From Hyphomonas adhaerens MHS-3 (lineage in GTDB: Bacteria; Pseudomonadota; Alphaproteobacteria; Caulobacterales; Hyphomonadaceae), in contig NZ_ARYH01000005.1 in the NCBI RefSeq assembly GCF_000685235.1, forward strand, positions 1-64,000: 64,000 nt of DNA. The letters are read 5' to 3'. The position numbers were made by a program, and so were the translations under genes. Position 1 is the first letter of the stretch; every line of letters starts with the position of its first letter. Positions 17,541-26,475 of this stretch are shown here, in pieces. The notes beneath the pieces are model-generated. The model saw nothing but the letters and a program-made list of their open reading frames with translations. It made no database searches and was not told the DNA's origin.

Positions 17541-20057
17541 ATGAAACTGACAACACAGACTGCCATAGGCGTCGCCCTCCTGTTCGGGGCACTCCCAGCC
17601 ATCGCGCAGGAAACTGAAACAGATGCTGCACAGTCCGAAGCGGTCGAACTGGACGCAATCGATATCGAAGACACCCGCGCCCCCTTGCCGGCATATCGCG
17701 GCTTCATCGCCGAAGACAGCGGCCTCTCCATCATCGACAAGGAGTCCCTGACCGGTCTGGAAGACGGCTCCGGCGATGCCATGGATGCCCTGCGCCTGAT
17801 GCCGAACGTCAATTTCGACGTGAACCACTCCAGTGCCGACCGGGACGACCTGCTGGACCTGCGGCCGGCCGATATCTCCATCTCCGGCGGCCAGACCTAT
17901 GACAACGCGTTCCGCATTGATGGTGTCGGCGTGAACAGTGTGATGGATGTCACCAACGACAACCCGCAGAGCATCTTCGATGTCGCGGGCGCCTCGGCGC
18001 AATCGATCTTCCTCGATCCGTCGCTGATCGGGAGCATCGAGCTGCGCGACTCCAACATCTCGGCCCGCTATGGCGAGTTCTCCGGCGGTGTTGTCGATGT
18101 CGGTATTCGCGATCCGGACGATGCGTTCGGCGTGAGCCTGCGCTACGGCTATGAGAGCGATGAGTTGCTGGATTACATCACGGATGACGACGCGGACCTC
18201 GACCTCGCTGACCCGCCGCCGGAATTCACCAAGTGGCGCGTGCATGGCACGGTCGATGCGCCGGTGAATGACCAGCTCCGCTTCCTGTTCGGCTTTGGCC
18301 GCACCGTGGCAGACGTGACCTATCCGGTCAGCGCCAGCTATGGCGACAATTTCCGCGGCTTCCAGTCGACCTCGGACAACTACCTCGTCAAAGGCATCTA
18401 TGATTTCTCCGACACGCTGCGCCTGACAAGCAGCCTGGTCTACAGCCCGTACGAGAGCGAATCTGCAGCGGCGGCGGGTATCCAGAACCTCGTCACCAGC
18501 AAGGGTGGCGGCTTGACGTTCAAGACGGAACTCGACGGGCAGAACGGCGCGTTGGACTGGCTGATCCGCGCGTCTTATGTCGATTCCGACTCCAGCCGGG
18601 AAGCGCCGCCGGTCCAGTACAGTTGGAGCTCTGCCGCACCGAGTATCGACTTCTGCACCGGCAGAAACTGCACCATCGGCGGCATCGGAAATCTCGATCA
18701 GACCCAACGTGACTATGCGCTGGAAGGCGAAGCGAGCCATCCGTTGTTTGGCGGCACGTTCGATTTCGGCGGAACGGTTTCCCATGTCGATGCTCACAAG
18801 GGCCGCGAACAGGAACAGCGCCTCTACTCACGCGGCGTCTATGATCCGGATACGGTCTGTGCAGACCCGTCCGAAGAGTCGTGTATTGATGGTGAGATTG
18901 CAGCAACCCAGTACAACCTGTATCCGGGGTTCTCTTCAGATGCAGAAATCCTGCAGGGCTCGCTTTGGGCAGAGCAGGCAAACAGCTTCGGGCCTGTGGA
19001 TGTCCGCGCGGGTCTGCGCGTGTCGGCGGACGACTACCTGAAAAACACAAACTTCGCACCACGCCTCAGCGCTGTCTGGAATATCCGGGACGATGTGCAG
19101 CTGACGGCGGGTGCCAACCGCTACTACACGCGGAACCTGCTCGCCTATGCGATCAGCGAAGACGAGCCAGACTCCTATCTGTACCGCCGGACAGGCACTT
19201 CGGACGGAACTGATCTTGTCTTCAGCCCGGACGATTGGAGCCTTTACCGCTGGAGCATCCTGACCAGCTATCATGATGCGAAACTCGACACGCCGTATTC
19301 CGACGAAGCGACACTGGCGTTGACCTTCCCGGCCTTCAGGAAGCTGAACGGCATTGGACGACTGAAAGCCGTCCAGCGCTGGCACCGCGACCAGATCGTC
19401 GCCCGCCCCATGGAGAACGTGAACCAAATCGATGAAGACGGCGTACCCTACACCCGCCGCGTCCGTTACCCCTCCAACAACGGCAAGACCGACTATCTCG
19501 GCCTGTCTGCGGAGTGGGTCGGCACATGGAAGAACACGTCCTTCACGCTCAACGCGGCATGGTCGGAGACCTACAATAATGCCGACGACGAGGGCGAGTA
19601 TTTCGACGAATACGATCCGGAAGAACTTCTGGAGGACCTCATCTACTATCAAGGCCAGGTGATGCCGAAATCCCAGCTTCAGGATGAAGCGTATCGCGAG
19701 AATTTTGCGGCACCCTTCACGGCGAATGCGGCGATCCGCTCGACCTGGCTCGACGAGGCGCTCGACACCACGCTCTGGCTCTACTGGAAGGATGAGTACG
19801 AGACGATCGGCGACACCCGGGAAGACATCGAGGTCGGTGGCCTTGATTACGACGTCTATGACACCCTTGTCCGCGACGCCTCCCTGCGTGTCGATCTCAA
19901 TGCCACCTATACCATTCCGGAATTCAGCAAGGGCCGGGTGCAACTCGAAGCGCGGGTCTCAAACCTGTTCAGCAGCCTGCCGCATACGGACGTGACAGAC
20001 AGGGACCCCTACCAACTCGGCCGCGCCGTGTGGCTGGGCATCAATTACGTCTACTAG
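17541..20057 (+). CDS. TonB-dependent outer-membrane receptor, probably iron-regulated
   Basis: 838 residues. A signal peptide ends near AIAQE. A possible TonB-interaction segment EAVELDAIDIEDTRAP precedes the plug (~45-180, with ISISGGQTYDNAFRIDGV), and the beta-barrel ends with ...LGINYVY, an aromatic C-terminus as required for BAM insertion. The chain is rich in Asp/Glu. It faces tonB-exbD-exbB and a di-haem peroxidase gene, and both units have Fur-like boxes, so it likely imports a ferric chelate. The ligand is unknown. Confidence 0.9.
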   Translation: MKLTTQTAIGVALLFGALPAIAQETETDAAQSEAVELDAIDIEDTRAPLPAYRGFIAEDSGLSIIDKESLTGLEDGSGDAMDALRLMPNVNFDVNHSSADRDDLLDLRPADISISGGQTYDNAFRIDGVGVNSVMDVTNDNPQSIFDVAGASAQSIFLDPSLIGSIELRDSNISARYGEFSGGVVDVGIRDPDDAFGVSLRYGYESDELLDYITDDDADLDLADPPPEFTKWRVHGTVDAPVNDQLRFLFGFGRTVADVTYPVSASYGDNFRGFQSTSDNYLVKGIYDFSDTLRLTSSLVYSPYESESAAAAGIQNLVTSKGGGLTFKTELDGQNGALDWLIRASYVDSDSSREAPPVQYSWSSAAPSIDFCTGRNCTIGGIGNLDQTQRDYALEGEASHPLFGGTFDFGGTVSHVDAHKGREQEQRLYSRGVYDPDTVCADPSEESCIDGEIAATQYNLYPGFSSDAEILQGSLWAEQANSFGPVDVRAGLRVSADDYLKNTNFAPRLSAVWNIRDDVQLTAGANRYYTRNLLAYAISEDEPDSYLYRRTGTSDGTDLVFSPDDWSLYRWSILTSYHDAKLDTPYSDEATLALTFPAFRKLNGIGRLKAVQRWHRDQIVARPMENVNQIDEDGVPYTRRVRYPSNNGKTDYLGLSAEWVGTWKNTSFTLNAAWSETYNNADDEGEYFDEYDPEELLEDLIYYQGQVMPKSQLQDEAYRENFAAPFTANAAIRSTWLDEALDTTLWLYWKDEYETIGDTREDIEVGGLDYDVYDTLVRDASLRVDLNATYTIPEFSKGRVQLEARVSNLFSSLPHTDVTDRDPYQLGRAVWLGINYVY

Positions 20058-20081
20058 AGGCCAGGCCCTTCTGCCATGAAC

Positions 20082-20114
20082 CACCCGGCCAGCTGTAAAC
20101 TGGCCGGGTGTTTT
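20082..20114 (+). terminator. Terminator between TonB receptor and tonB
   Basis: An 11-bp perfect stem (CACCCGGCCAG / CTGGCCGGGTG) with a 7-base loop and TTTT on the + strand, 24 bases after the receptor stop. It abuts the convergent tonB stop; the T-run serves only the + direction. Confidence 0.85.
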
Positions 20115-20857
20115 CAGTTCAGCGAGTAGCGCATTTCTGTCCGGTAGGTTCGGGTTGTCCAGTCTGCCTGATCGGGCGGCGCGGGATAAGGCGCGGCAGA
20201 GCGAAGCTGGCTGAGGGCCGCCTTGTCGAGCCGGCGGCTGCCGGACGTTTCAAGCAGACGGCATTTCACCATCTGGCCGTCCCGCCCAATGACGAATTCG
20301 ACGCCGACATAGCCCTCCTCGCCCCGCATCCGCGCCGCTGGCGGGAAAGTTTTAAACCTCGCGAGATGGCCCAGCACGATGCCGTCATAACTGACCAGCA
20401 TGGCTTGATAGCCTGCGTCATCCTTCTCACCGTCCGTGTCCATCTCAGTGTCCGATACGGTTCCAGTCTGTCCGGCATTACCGGCGACGGCCGCTGGCTG
20501 GCTCGTTGCCTTTTCAGGCTCAGGCTCTGGTGTTTCCGTTGTCTCGATCAGCGTCTCCGGTTCAGGCTCCTGAACAGGTTCGGCGACGGGTTCCGGCGAG
20601 GGGACTTTCGGCTTTGGTTTGGGCTCCGGTCGTTTTTCCGGCGGCGGTTCCGGCTGTGTGTCCGGCGCTTCCTGTGGAACGGCCTCAACAGGTTGCCCAG
20701 CGGATGCGCCACGGGATCCGAGCGCGACGCGAAGCGAGGTCTTCTCGATGACGGCAGGCTCTGCACCTGACAGATACACAAGCGCCCCGCCTGCCCCGGC
20801 GAGATGCATGACTCCCGAGGCAGCGACAAGCAGGACGAAGGGGGACACCCGGTTCAT
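20114..20857 (-). CDS. tonB: TonB energy-transducing protein
   Basis: 247 residues: an N-terminal membrane anchor (~5-30), a long Pro/Glu/Lys-rich periplasm-spanning region (~60-120, many PEP and PKP repeats) and a C-terminal TonB fold (FPPAARMRGEEGYVGVEFVIGRDG). It couples the proton-motive force from ExbBD to outer-membrane receptors. The start overlaps the exbD stop (ATGA). A dedicated copy for the neighbouring receptor is likely. Confidence 0.93.
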   Translation of the reverse strand: MNRVSPFVLLVAASGVMHLAGAGGALVYLSGAEPAVIEKTSLRVALGSRGASAGQPVEAVPQEAPDTQPEPPPEKRPEPKPKPKVPSPEPVAEPVQEPEPETLIETTETPEPEPEKATSQPAAVAGNAGQTGTVSDTEMDTDGEKDDAGYQAMLVSYDGIVLGHLARFKTFPPAARMRGEEGYVGVEFVIGRDGQMVKCRLLETSGSRRLDKAALSQLRSAAPYPAPPDQADWTTRTYRTEMRYSLN

Positions 20858-21276
20858 TCGGCGCGCTTCTCCGTCGATATATCGACAGCATTCGCACCGG
20901 CCTCGGTCGCCAGCTCCATCGCATCTATAAGGCGCTGCGAACTGGCGGCCGCATCGATCGCGATGACGAGCGCCTTGTCTTCGTTACCATCGAGTGCCCG
21001 CACGAGCGCCTGACGGACGGCTGCTGAGTCGTCATACGGCTCGCCATCCAGCACCCAGGCACCGCCCTCTGATTCAGGCGGCTGCAACAACAGCGCTTCC
21101 CCTTCGCTGGACGTGGCCGAATTCGCTTCAGGCAGATCTACGGTCACCACGTACTGCGCCGCATTCGCCGTCAGCAACAGGAAGACAATCAGCATGAACA
21201 CGACATCGATCAGTGGTGTCAGATTCGGCTGGATGTTTTCTTCATCCACGCTTTCATTTGGCGCCGCGTTGATCAT
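20854..21276 (-). CDS. exbD: ExbD biopolymer transport protein
   Basis: 140 residues from ATG 21276, which overlaps the exbB stop. One transmembrane helix with the functional Asp: NLTPLIDVVFMLIVFLLLT. The periplasmic domain ends with DAMELATEAGANAVDISTE. It forms the proton channel with ExbB and energises TonB. The longer in-frame form starting at 21435 lies inside exbB and is not credible. Confidence 0.93.
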   Translation of the reverse strand: MINAAPNESVDEENIQPNLTPLIDVVFMLIVFLLLTANAAQYVVTVDLPEANSATSSEGEALLLQPPESEGGAWVLDGEPYDDSAAVRQALVRALDGNEDKALVIAIDAAASSQRLIDAMELATEAGANAVDISTEKRAE

Positions 21277-21902
21277 GGGCGGTCTTCCTGCATGTCCGCA
21301 GCAAGCGACAAGGTGGTCAGCAAGGCCACGGCATCGGCCATCCGATAGCGGATGCGGGAGCGGAACCAGGCATGACAGACGAGGCACGGCACAGCGATCA
21401 CCAGCCCGATCACCGTTGTGATCATTGCCTGCCACAGGCCGCCCGCCACGATACCCGGCTCAACCGGTCCGCTCGTGCCTTCCAGTGCCTGGAAGGCGAC
21501 CATAAGGCCGATCACCGTACCGAGCAGGCCCAGCAACGGGGCCAGTCCGGCAATTGTTGTCAGGCCGGTCAGGCGGCGAGACAGTCCCCGCCCGGCGGCC
21601 TGCAGTTCGAGGCTCGCAGCCTCTTCGCGCAGGTGTTTGTCTGCATGCAGATTGTCTTTCAGAACTTCGGCAGCAGCTTCGTAGAACGGGTGCGCGGCTT
21701 GCACTTCAGCCAGTGCGGCTGCGGCTCCCTTTTCCGTCGCGGTGCGCCGGACAGCCTGTTCGGCCTGCTGGCCGAGCCCTTTCAGGCTCGCCAGAGCCAC
21801 GGCCCGGTCAGCAATCAGGGCGAGCGCGATAACGGAGCAGGCAAAGAGCGGCACCAGCACGATGCCGGCAGGCTGCATGAGGACGGTCAGGAAGTCAGAC
21901 AT
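21273..21902 (-). CDS. exbB: ExbB/MotA/TolQ-family proton channel protein
   Basis: 209 residues with three membrane helices: residues ~10-32, then ~115-137 (IAGLAPLLGLLGTVIGLMVAF) and ~155-178. The TVIGLM and LGLLGTV features are diagnostic of the family. Forms the pentameric part of the ExbBD motor. First of the exbB-exbD-tonB overlap series, nine bases downstream of the peroxidase gene. Confidence 0.94.
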   Translation of the reverse strand: MSDFLTVLMQPAGIVLVPLFACSVIALALIADRAVALASLKGLGQQAEQAVRRTATEKGAAAALAEVQAAHPFYEAAAEVLKDNLHADKHLREEAASLELQAAGRGLSRRLTGLTTIAGLAPLLGLLGTVIGLMVAFQALEGTSGPVEPGIVAGGLWQAMITTVIGLVIAVPCLVCHAWFRSRIRYRMADAVALLTTLSLAADMQEDRP

Positions 21903-21911
21903 GGGGCGGGA

Positions 21912-23057
21912 TCACAGGGTTTCGAGATAAGCCACGAGCGCGTCCCGCTCGTCGGGCGTCAGGTTCAGCTCTGGCAGCAGCTCGCTGGTTTCCGGGAATA
22001 GCGGATCGTTCTCCATGCCAGGGCGCGGACGCGGCCGGGCGCCGCCGGCATTGTAGAGGTTCACGATGCCTCTCAGGCTCGAGAAAAGGCCATTGTGCAT
22101 GTAGGGCCCCGTGCGCCCGACATGGCGGAGGCTGGGGGTCTTGAACTGGCCGACAGCCTCCGGGGCTTCCGTCAGCGCGTAGCGGCCGAGGTCTTCATAC
22201 TTCCGGCCGTAATAAGTCAGGCCGATATTGTGGAACTCATCATCCGTCAGGCGCGGACCGGAATGGCAGGTCATACACCGTGCCTTGGTCCGGAACAGGT
22301 GCAGGCCGAACAGTTCCTGATCCGTGAAACGGTCCCTGTCGCCCTCGAGGAAAAGATCAAACTTCGTGCGCCGTGTCAGCGTCCGCTCATAGGCGGCGAG
22401 CGCAGCGGTGATGTCCTGCATTTCTATTGTGTCTTGGCCCGTCACCTCGTTGAACCGGGCGGCATAGTCCGGATCGGCATTCATGGTCTCGACGAGTGCG
22501 GCTTGCGTCTCAGCCATTTCGATGGGGTTGGAGATCGGCATCATGGCCTGATGTTCCAGACTCATGGCTGCACCGTCCCACATGAAAACCGGTTGGTCGG
22601 CCTTGTCCAACAGTGTCGGGGCGTTGCGTTTCCCCTGCTGGCGGTCGTGCCCGATGGAAGAACGAATGCCGTCGGTGAAGGCCAGATCAGGATGGTGGCA
22701 GGAGGCGCAGGCGATCTGACCGGAAGCGCTGAGGATCGGATCGAAGAACAGCGCTTCGCCGAGCCTGGCCATGGCGGACCTTTCAGCCGGCACAGGACGG
22801 TCCAGCAGCGCCATCTCCTCGAAAGGCGTATCGTTCGTGGTCTCGACGGCTGGCCAGGTTTCAACAGGCCCGGCATAGACCTCTCGCAAAGTTGCCCCTT
22901 CAGCACAGATTTGCGGTCCACATCCGAGATCCGGCTCCGCGGCCGGTTGCGGAACCTCAGCGCCCTTGCAGGATATCGCCAGCAGGCAGCCCATAGCCAG
23001 CAGCGCAGCGCGAAGCTTCCCGGCCTGCGATGGCGATTTGATCTTCGTCAGGGACAT
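21912..23057 (-). CDS. Di-haem cytochrome c peroxidase (MauG/CcpA family), periplasmic lipoprotein
   Basis: 381 residues from ATG 23057. A signal peptide with a possible lipobox (LAISCKG) is followed by two haem-c motifs, CASCH and CMTCH, about 150 residues apart. RHVGRTGPYMHNGLFSSLRGIVNLYNAGG is the family segment. Members reduce peroxide or oxidise a protein or metal-ligand partner. It is the first gene of the exbB-exbD-tonB operon and sits behind a strong Fur box, which suggests a redox step in iron uptake rather than general peroxide defence. A TTG nine bases upstream is an alternative start. Confidence 0.9.
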   Translation of the reverse strand: MSLTKIKSPSQAGKLRAALLAMGCLLAISCKGAEVPQPAAEPDLGCGPQICAEGATLREVYAGPVETWPAVETTNDTPFEEMALLDRPVPAERSAMARLGEALFFDPILSASGQIACASCHHPDLAFTDGIRSSIGHDRQQGKRNAPTLLDKADQPVFMWDGAAMSLEHQAMMPISNPIEMAETQAALVETMNADPDYAARFNEVTGQDTIEMQDITAALAAYERTLTRRTKFDLFLEGDRDRFTDQELFGLHLFRTKARCMTCHSGPRLTDDEFHNIGLTYYGRKYEDLGRYALTEAPEAVGQFKTPSLRHVGRTGPYMHNGLFSSLRGIVNLYNAGGARPRPRPGMENDPLFPETSELLPELNLTPDERDALVAYLETL

Positions 23058-23094
23058 GACCGGCAATTCTTTCTCTTTTCCGCACTATGCAATC

Positions 23095-23113
23095 TATAAT
23101 GATAATCATTCTC
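23095..23113. promoter_or_regulatory. Strong Fur box
   Basis: TATAATGATAATCATTCTC matches the 19-bp Fur consensus GATAATGATAATCATTATC at 17 positions. It lies about 38 bases upstream of the peroxidase-exbB-exbD-tonB operon and about 150 bases upstream of the divergent macA-like gene. The TATAAT inside it could be a -10 element for either direction. Confidence 0.85.
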
Positions 23114-23264
23114 ATAATCGCTTTGGTTGTCACGAGCAACAATCGTCGCAGGCGCTTTGCAGCTGCAGCGCCCGTTGCGGCACACGAAATGCAGCCCACC
23201 GCGACGGAATCCGGCCCCTCTGCCGTTCAATGGAAAAACTGGCTCATTGATTGTGTGAATTTAG

Positions 23265-24524
23265 ATGGCACGAAAAAAATCGTCCTCGCGGTGGGGTCTC
23301 CTCGCTTTTGTTGCAGCAGCTGCCGCCATCGGCGTGTACGTCTTCGTCTCCGCGTCATCGAACGGCGAAGAACAGACGCTCCAGACTGAAAAGGTCACGC
23401 GAGGCGATATCGAAGTCACGATCTCGGCTGCGGGCAAGATCGCGCCGAAGGAAGAAGTCGCCGTCGGCGCGCAGGTGTCCGGACAACTGGAGACGCTGTA
23501 CGTCGATGTCGGCGATACGGTAGAGGCTGGTGACCTGCTCGCCCAGATCGACGCCACGATCGCCACGACAAGCGTCGAAGCCAACCGCGCCCAGCTGAAA
23601 GAGCTGCGCGCCAGCCGCAAGCAGCAGCAGGCGACGCTTGAACTCGTGAAGTCCCAGTCCGAGCGCGCCACCATGCTCTACGAGGCCGACGCCATGGCCA
23701 AGGCGGATTATGAGGCGGCGATAGCGGACTATCAGATCGCTCAGGGCAGACTTGAAGCGATCGACGCGCAGATCGAACGGCAGAGCTCCAGCCTTCAGGC
23801 CGATCTCGCCTCGCTCGCGTTCACGAAAATCTACGCCCCGATCTCAGGTACAGTTGTGTCTCTCGAGGCCGTCGAGGGCCAGACGCTGAACGCCAACCAG
23901 ACGGCGCCGACCATCCTTACGATCGCGGACCTCACCACGATGACGGTCGAGACCGACGTGTCGGAAGCCGATGTGTTGCGGATCACCAAGGATCAGCCCG
24001 CCTGGTTCACGACACTCGGCGATTCCGAATACCGTTGGGAGACCAAGGTCCGCCAGGTCCTGCCAACGCCTGAAGTGCTCAACGATGTGGTGCTCTACAA
24101 GGCGCTGCTGGATGTAGACAATCCGGAAGGCCGGCTACGCACGGAAATGACGGCTCAGGTCTTCTTCGTTCTCGGATCGGCAAAGGATGCCATTCTCGTC
24201 CCGATCACGGCGCTTCAATCCGCGCCGGCGCGGCGGGCCGGTTCGGATGCAGACGCGACCGCGGGGCCGGCGCCAATGCCGGCGGCTTTCAAAGCGGCGC
24301 TGGAAGCCAATCCCGATGCGGACAAGGCACTGGTCATGGTACTGGGGAGCGACGGAAACGCTCAACCTCGCCCGATCCTCACCGGTCTACGCACCCGCAC
24401 GCAGGCTGAAGTGATCTACGGTCTCGAACCCGGCGACACGGTTGTGTCCGGCAACGTTTTCCCGAAGCAGGTTACCAGCAATCAAACCCGCAGGATGGGA
24501 CCGCCCCCCATGATGGGCCGCTAG
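23265..24524 (+). CDS. MacA-like periplasmic adaptor of a tripartite ABC efflux pump
   Basis: 419 residues. A single N-terminal membrane anchor (~10-28) is followed by a lipoyl domain (ISAAGKIAPKEEVAVGAQVSGQLETL), a coiled-coil hairpin (~75-165), the second lipoyl half (TKIYAPISGTVVSLEAVEGQ) and a beta-barrel. The C-terminus MGPPPMMGR is Met/Pro-rich. No clear ribosome site precedes the ATG. With macB-like and NodT-like genes downstream it makes a complete MacAB-TolC-type exporter; the same architecture is used by PvdRT-OpmQ for siderophore export. Confidence 0.92.
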   Translation: MARKKSSSRWGLLAFVAAAAAIGVYVFVSASSNGEEQTLQTEKVTRGDIEVTISAAGKIAPKEEVAVGAQVSGQLETLYVDVGDTVEAGDLLAQIDATIATTSVEANRAQLKELRASRKQQQATLELVKSQSERATMLYEADAMAKADYEAAIADYQIAQGRLEAIDAQIERQSSSLQADLASLAFTKIYAPISGTVVSLEAVEGQTLNANQTAPTILTIADLTTMTVETDVSEADVLRITKDQPAWFTTLGDSEYRWETKVRQVLPTPEVLNDVVLYKALLDVDNPEGRLRTEMTAQVFFVLGSAKDAILVPITALQSAPARRAGSDADATAGPAPMPAAFKAALEANPDADKALVMVLGSDGNAQPRPILTGLRTRTQAEVIYGLEPGDTVVSGNVFPKQVTSNQTRRMGPPPMMGR

Positions 24525-24534
24525 GAGCCGCCCG

Positions 24535-26472
24535 ATGGACTCCCCTCTCATCAGCCTCGAGCGTGTGAAGCGCTATTTCGGATCTGGCGATACCGAAGTG
24601 CGCGCCCTGGATGGCGTCACGCTCGATATTCACACCGGCGAGTTCGTCGCCATTATCGGCCAGTCGGGATCCGGCAAATCGACCCTGATGAACATCCTGG
24701 GCTGCCTCGACCGGCCGACAGACGGCACCTATCGGGTGCGTGGGCAGGATGTCGCCGATCTGGATGCTGACGAACTCGCAGGCATGCGGCGCGAAACTTT
24801 CGGCTTCATCTTCCAGCGCTACAATCTTCTTGCATCCGTTTCGGCGTCTGAAAACGTCGAGATCCCGGCGGTTTACGCTGGCCTCAGCCACGCGGAGCGC
24901 CAGGAAAAAGCAGACACGCTTCTGTCCCGGCTGGGGCTGGGCGACCGCCTCGACCACAAACCGAACCAGCTTTCCGGTGGCCAGCAACAACGTGTCGCTG
25001 TGGCGCGCGCTTTGATCAACGACGCAGAAGTCATCCTCGCAGATGAACCGACCGGCGCCCTGGACTCCGGATCGAGCGACGAACTGCTCGGCCTGCTGGA
25101 GGAGCTGCACGAAGCCGGACGTACGATCATCCTGATCACGCACGACCCAAAAGTCGCTGAACGCGCAAAGCGAGTGATTGAATTGAAGGACGGACGTGTG
25201 GTTTCCGATATCGGATCCGCCGACATCGTCACGCCGGCGGCGGACTCCTACCGCCATACCGGCAAGGGCCCGTCTCCTGTATCGCAGGTGGTCGAGTCCG
25301 TGAAAATGGCCTTCCGGTCCCTGCGGGCGAACCTCTTCCGGACGGCATTGACCCTGCTGGGCGTCGTCATCGGCGTGGCGGCTGTCGTCGCCATGCTGGC
25401 AATCGGACAAGGCAGCCAACGCCAGGTCATGGCCCGGTTTGAATCCATGGGATCGAACCTTTTGTTCGTCCGGCCCGGCGCCCCAGGCACACGTATGCGG
25501 GGCGATGCTATCGCAACGCTGACACTGGCGGATGCGGATGCATTGAACGAGTTGGACAATGTGCGCGCCGCCGTCCCTTCGCGGACCGGGTCAGCAACCC
25601 TGCGCGTCGGCAACAACGACTACAGCACCTCCATTGAAGGCGTGTCAGCCGGATGGCCCATCGCTCAGAACCGCGGCATGCTCTATGGCAGCTTCTTCAC
25701 CGAAGAAGACGTGGACAGGCGTATCGGTGTGGTCGTTCTCGGCACGACAAGCGCGGGCAATCTTTTCGACAATGTTCAGGACGCTGTCGGACAGTACATT
25801 TTCCTTGGCGGCGCTCCGTTTGAGGTCGCGGGCGTCCTCGAAGAAAAAGGGGCATCATCCTGGGGACAGGATCAGGATGATGTGGCGCTCGTCCCGATCA
25901 CCACCGGGATGATGCGATTGTTCGGACAGAACTATTTGTCTTCCATCACCATTGCGGTCGACGACACAGACCGGATCAGCGAGACGGAGACCGAAGCCAC
26001 CGCTCTCCTTCTGGCTCGTCACGGGACAGAGGACTTCCAGCTGCGCAACACCGCGTCCATCCTCGAGTCTGTCCAGCAGACACAGAATTCCTTCTCCATC
26101 CTGCTCGGCTCCGTCGCATCCATCTCCCTGCTTGTCGGCGGGATCGGTGTCATGAACATCATGCTGGTCAGCGTCTCTGAACGAACGCGGGAGATCGGCG
26201 TGCGCATGGCCACAGGTGCCCGTCGGTCTGACATCATGAGCCAGTTCCTGATCGAATCCCTCGTTGTCGGCGGCCTCGGCGGTGTGGCAGGCGTACTGAT
26301 CGGATTCGGTGTTTGCTTCCTTTTGGGCGCGAACGGCATGCCTATTGCGGTCACGCTCACGCCCGCTGCACTCGCTTTCACATCCGCCATGGTCACCGGT
26401 CTCGTCTTCGGTTTGCTGCCCGCCCGCAAGGCGGCCCACCTTGACCCGGTCACAGCGCTCGCTTCGGAGTAA
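24535..26472 (+). CDS. MacB-like ABC exporter (fused ATPase and permease)
   Basis: 645 residues. ATPase domain ~1-230: Walker A GQSGSGKST, signature LSGGQQQR, Walker B VILADEP, switch His ITHD. The first membrane helix follows (~275-300), then a large periplasmic domain (~300-515) and three C-terminal helices (SISLLVGGIGVMNIMLVSVSERTREIG is the FtsX/MacB signature). Mechanotransmission type: it drives substrate from the periplasm through MacA and the outer-membrane channel. Start is 10 bases after macA-like stop. Confidence 0.95.
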   Translation: MDSPLISLERVKRYFGSGDTEVRALDGVTLDIHTGEFVAIIGQSGSGKSTLMNILGCLDRPTDGTYRVRGQDVADLDADELAGMRRETFGFIFQRYNLLASVSASENVEIPAVYAGLSHAERQEKADTLLSRLGLGDRLDHKPNQLSGGQQQRVAVARALINDAEVILADEPTGALDSGSSDELLGLLEELHEAGRTIILITHDPKVAERAKRVIELKDGRVVSDIGSADIVTPAADSYRHTGKGPSPVSQVVESVKMAFRSLRANLFRTALTLLGVVIGVAAVVAMLAIGQGSQRQVMARFESMGSNLLFVRPGAPGTRMRGDAIATLTLADADALNELDNVRAAVPSRTGSATLRVGNNDYSTSIEGVSAGWPIAQNRGMLYGSFFTEEDVDRRIGVVVLGTTSAGNLFDNVQDAVGQYIFLGGAPFEVAGVLEEKGASSWGQDQDDVALVPITTGMMRLFGQNYLSSITIAVDDTDRISETETEATALLLARHGTEDFQLRNTASILESVQQTQNSFSILLGSVASISLLVGGIGVMNIMLVSVSERTREIGVRMATGARRSDIMSQFLIESLVVGGLGGVAGVLIGFGVCFLLGANGMPIAVTLTPAALAFTSAMVTGLVFGLLPARKAAHLDPVTALASE

Positions 26473-26475
26473 ACA

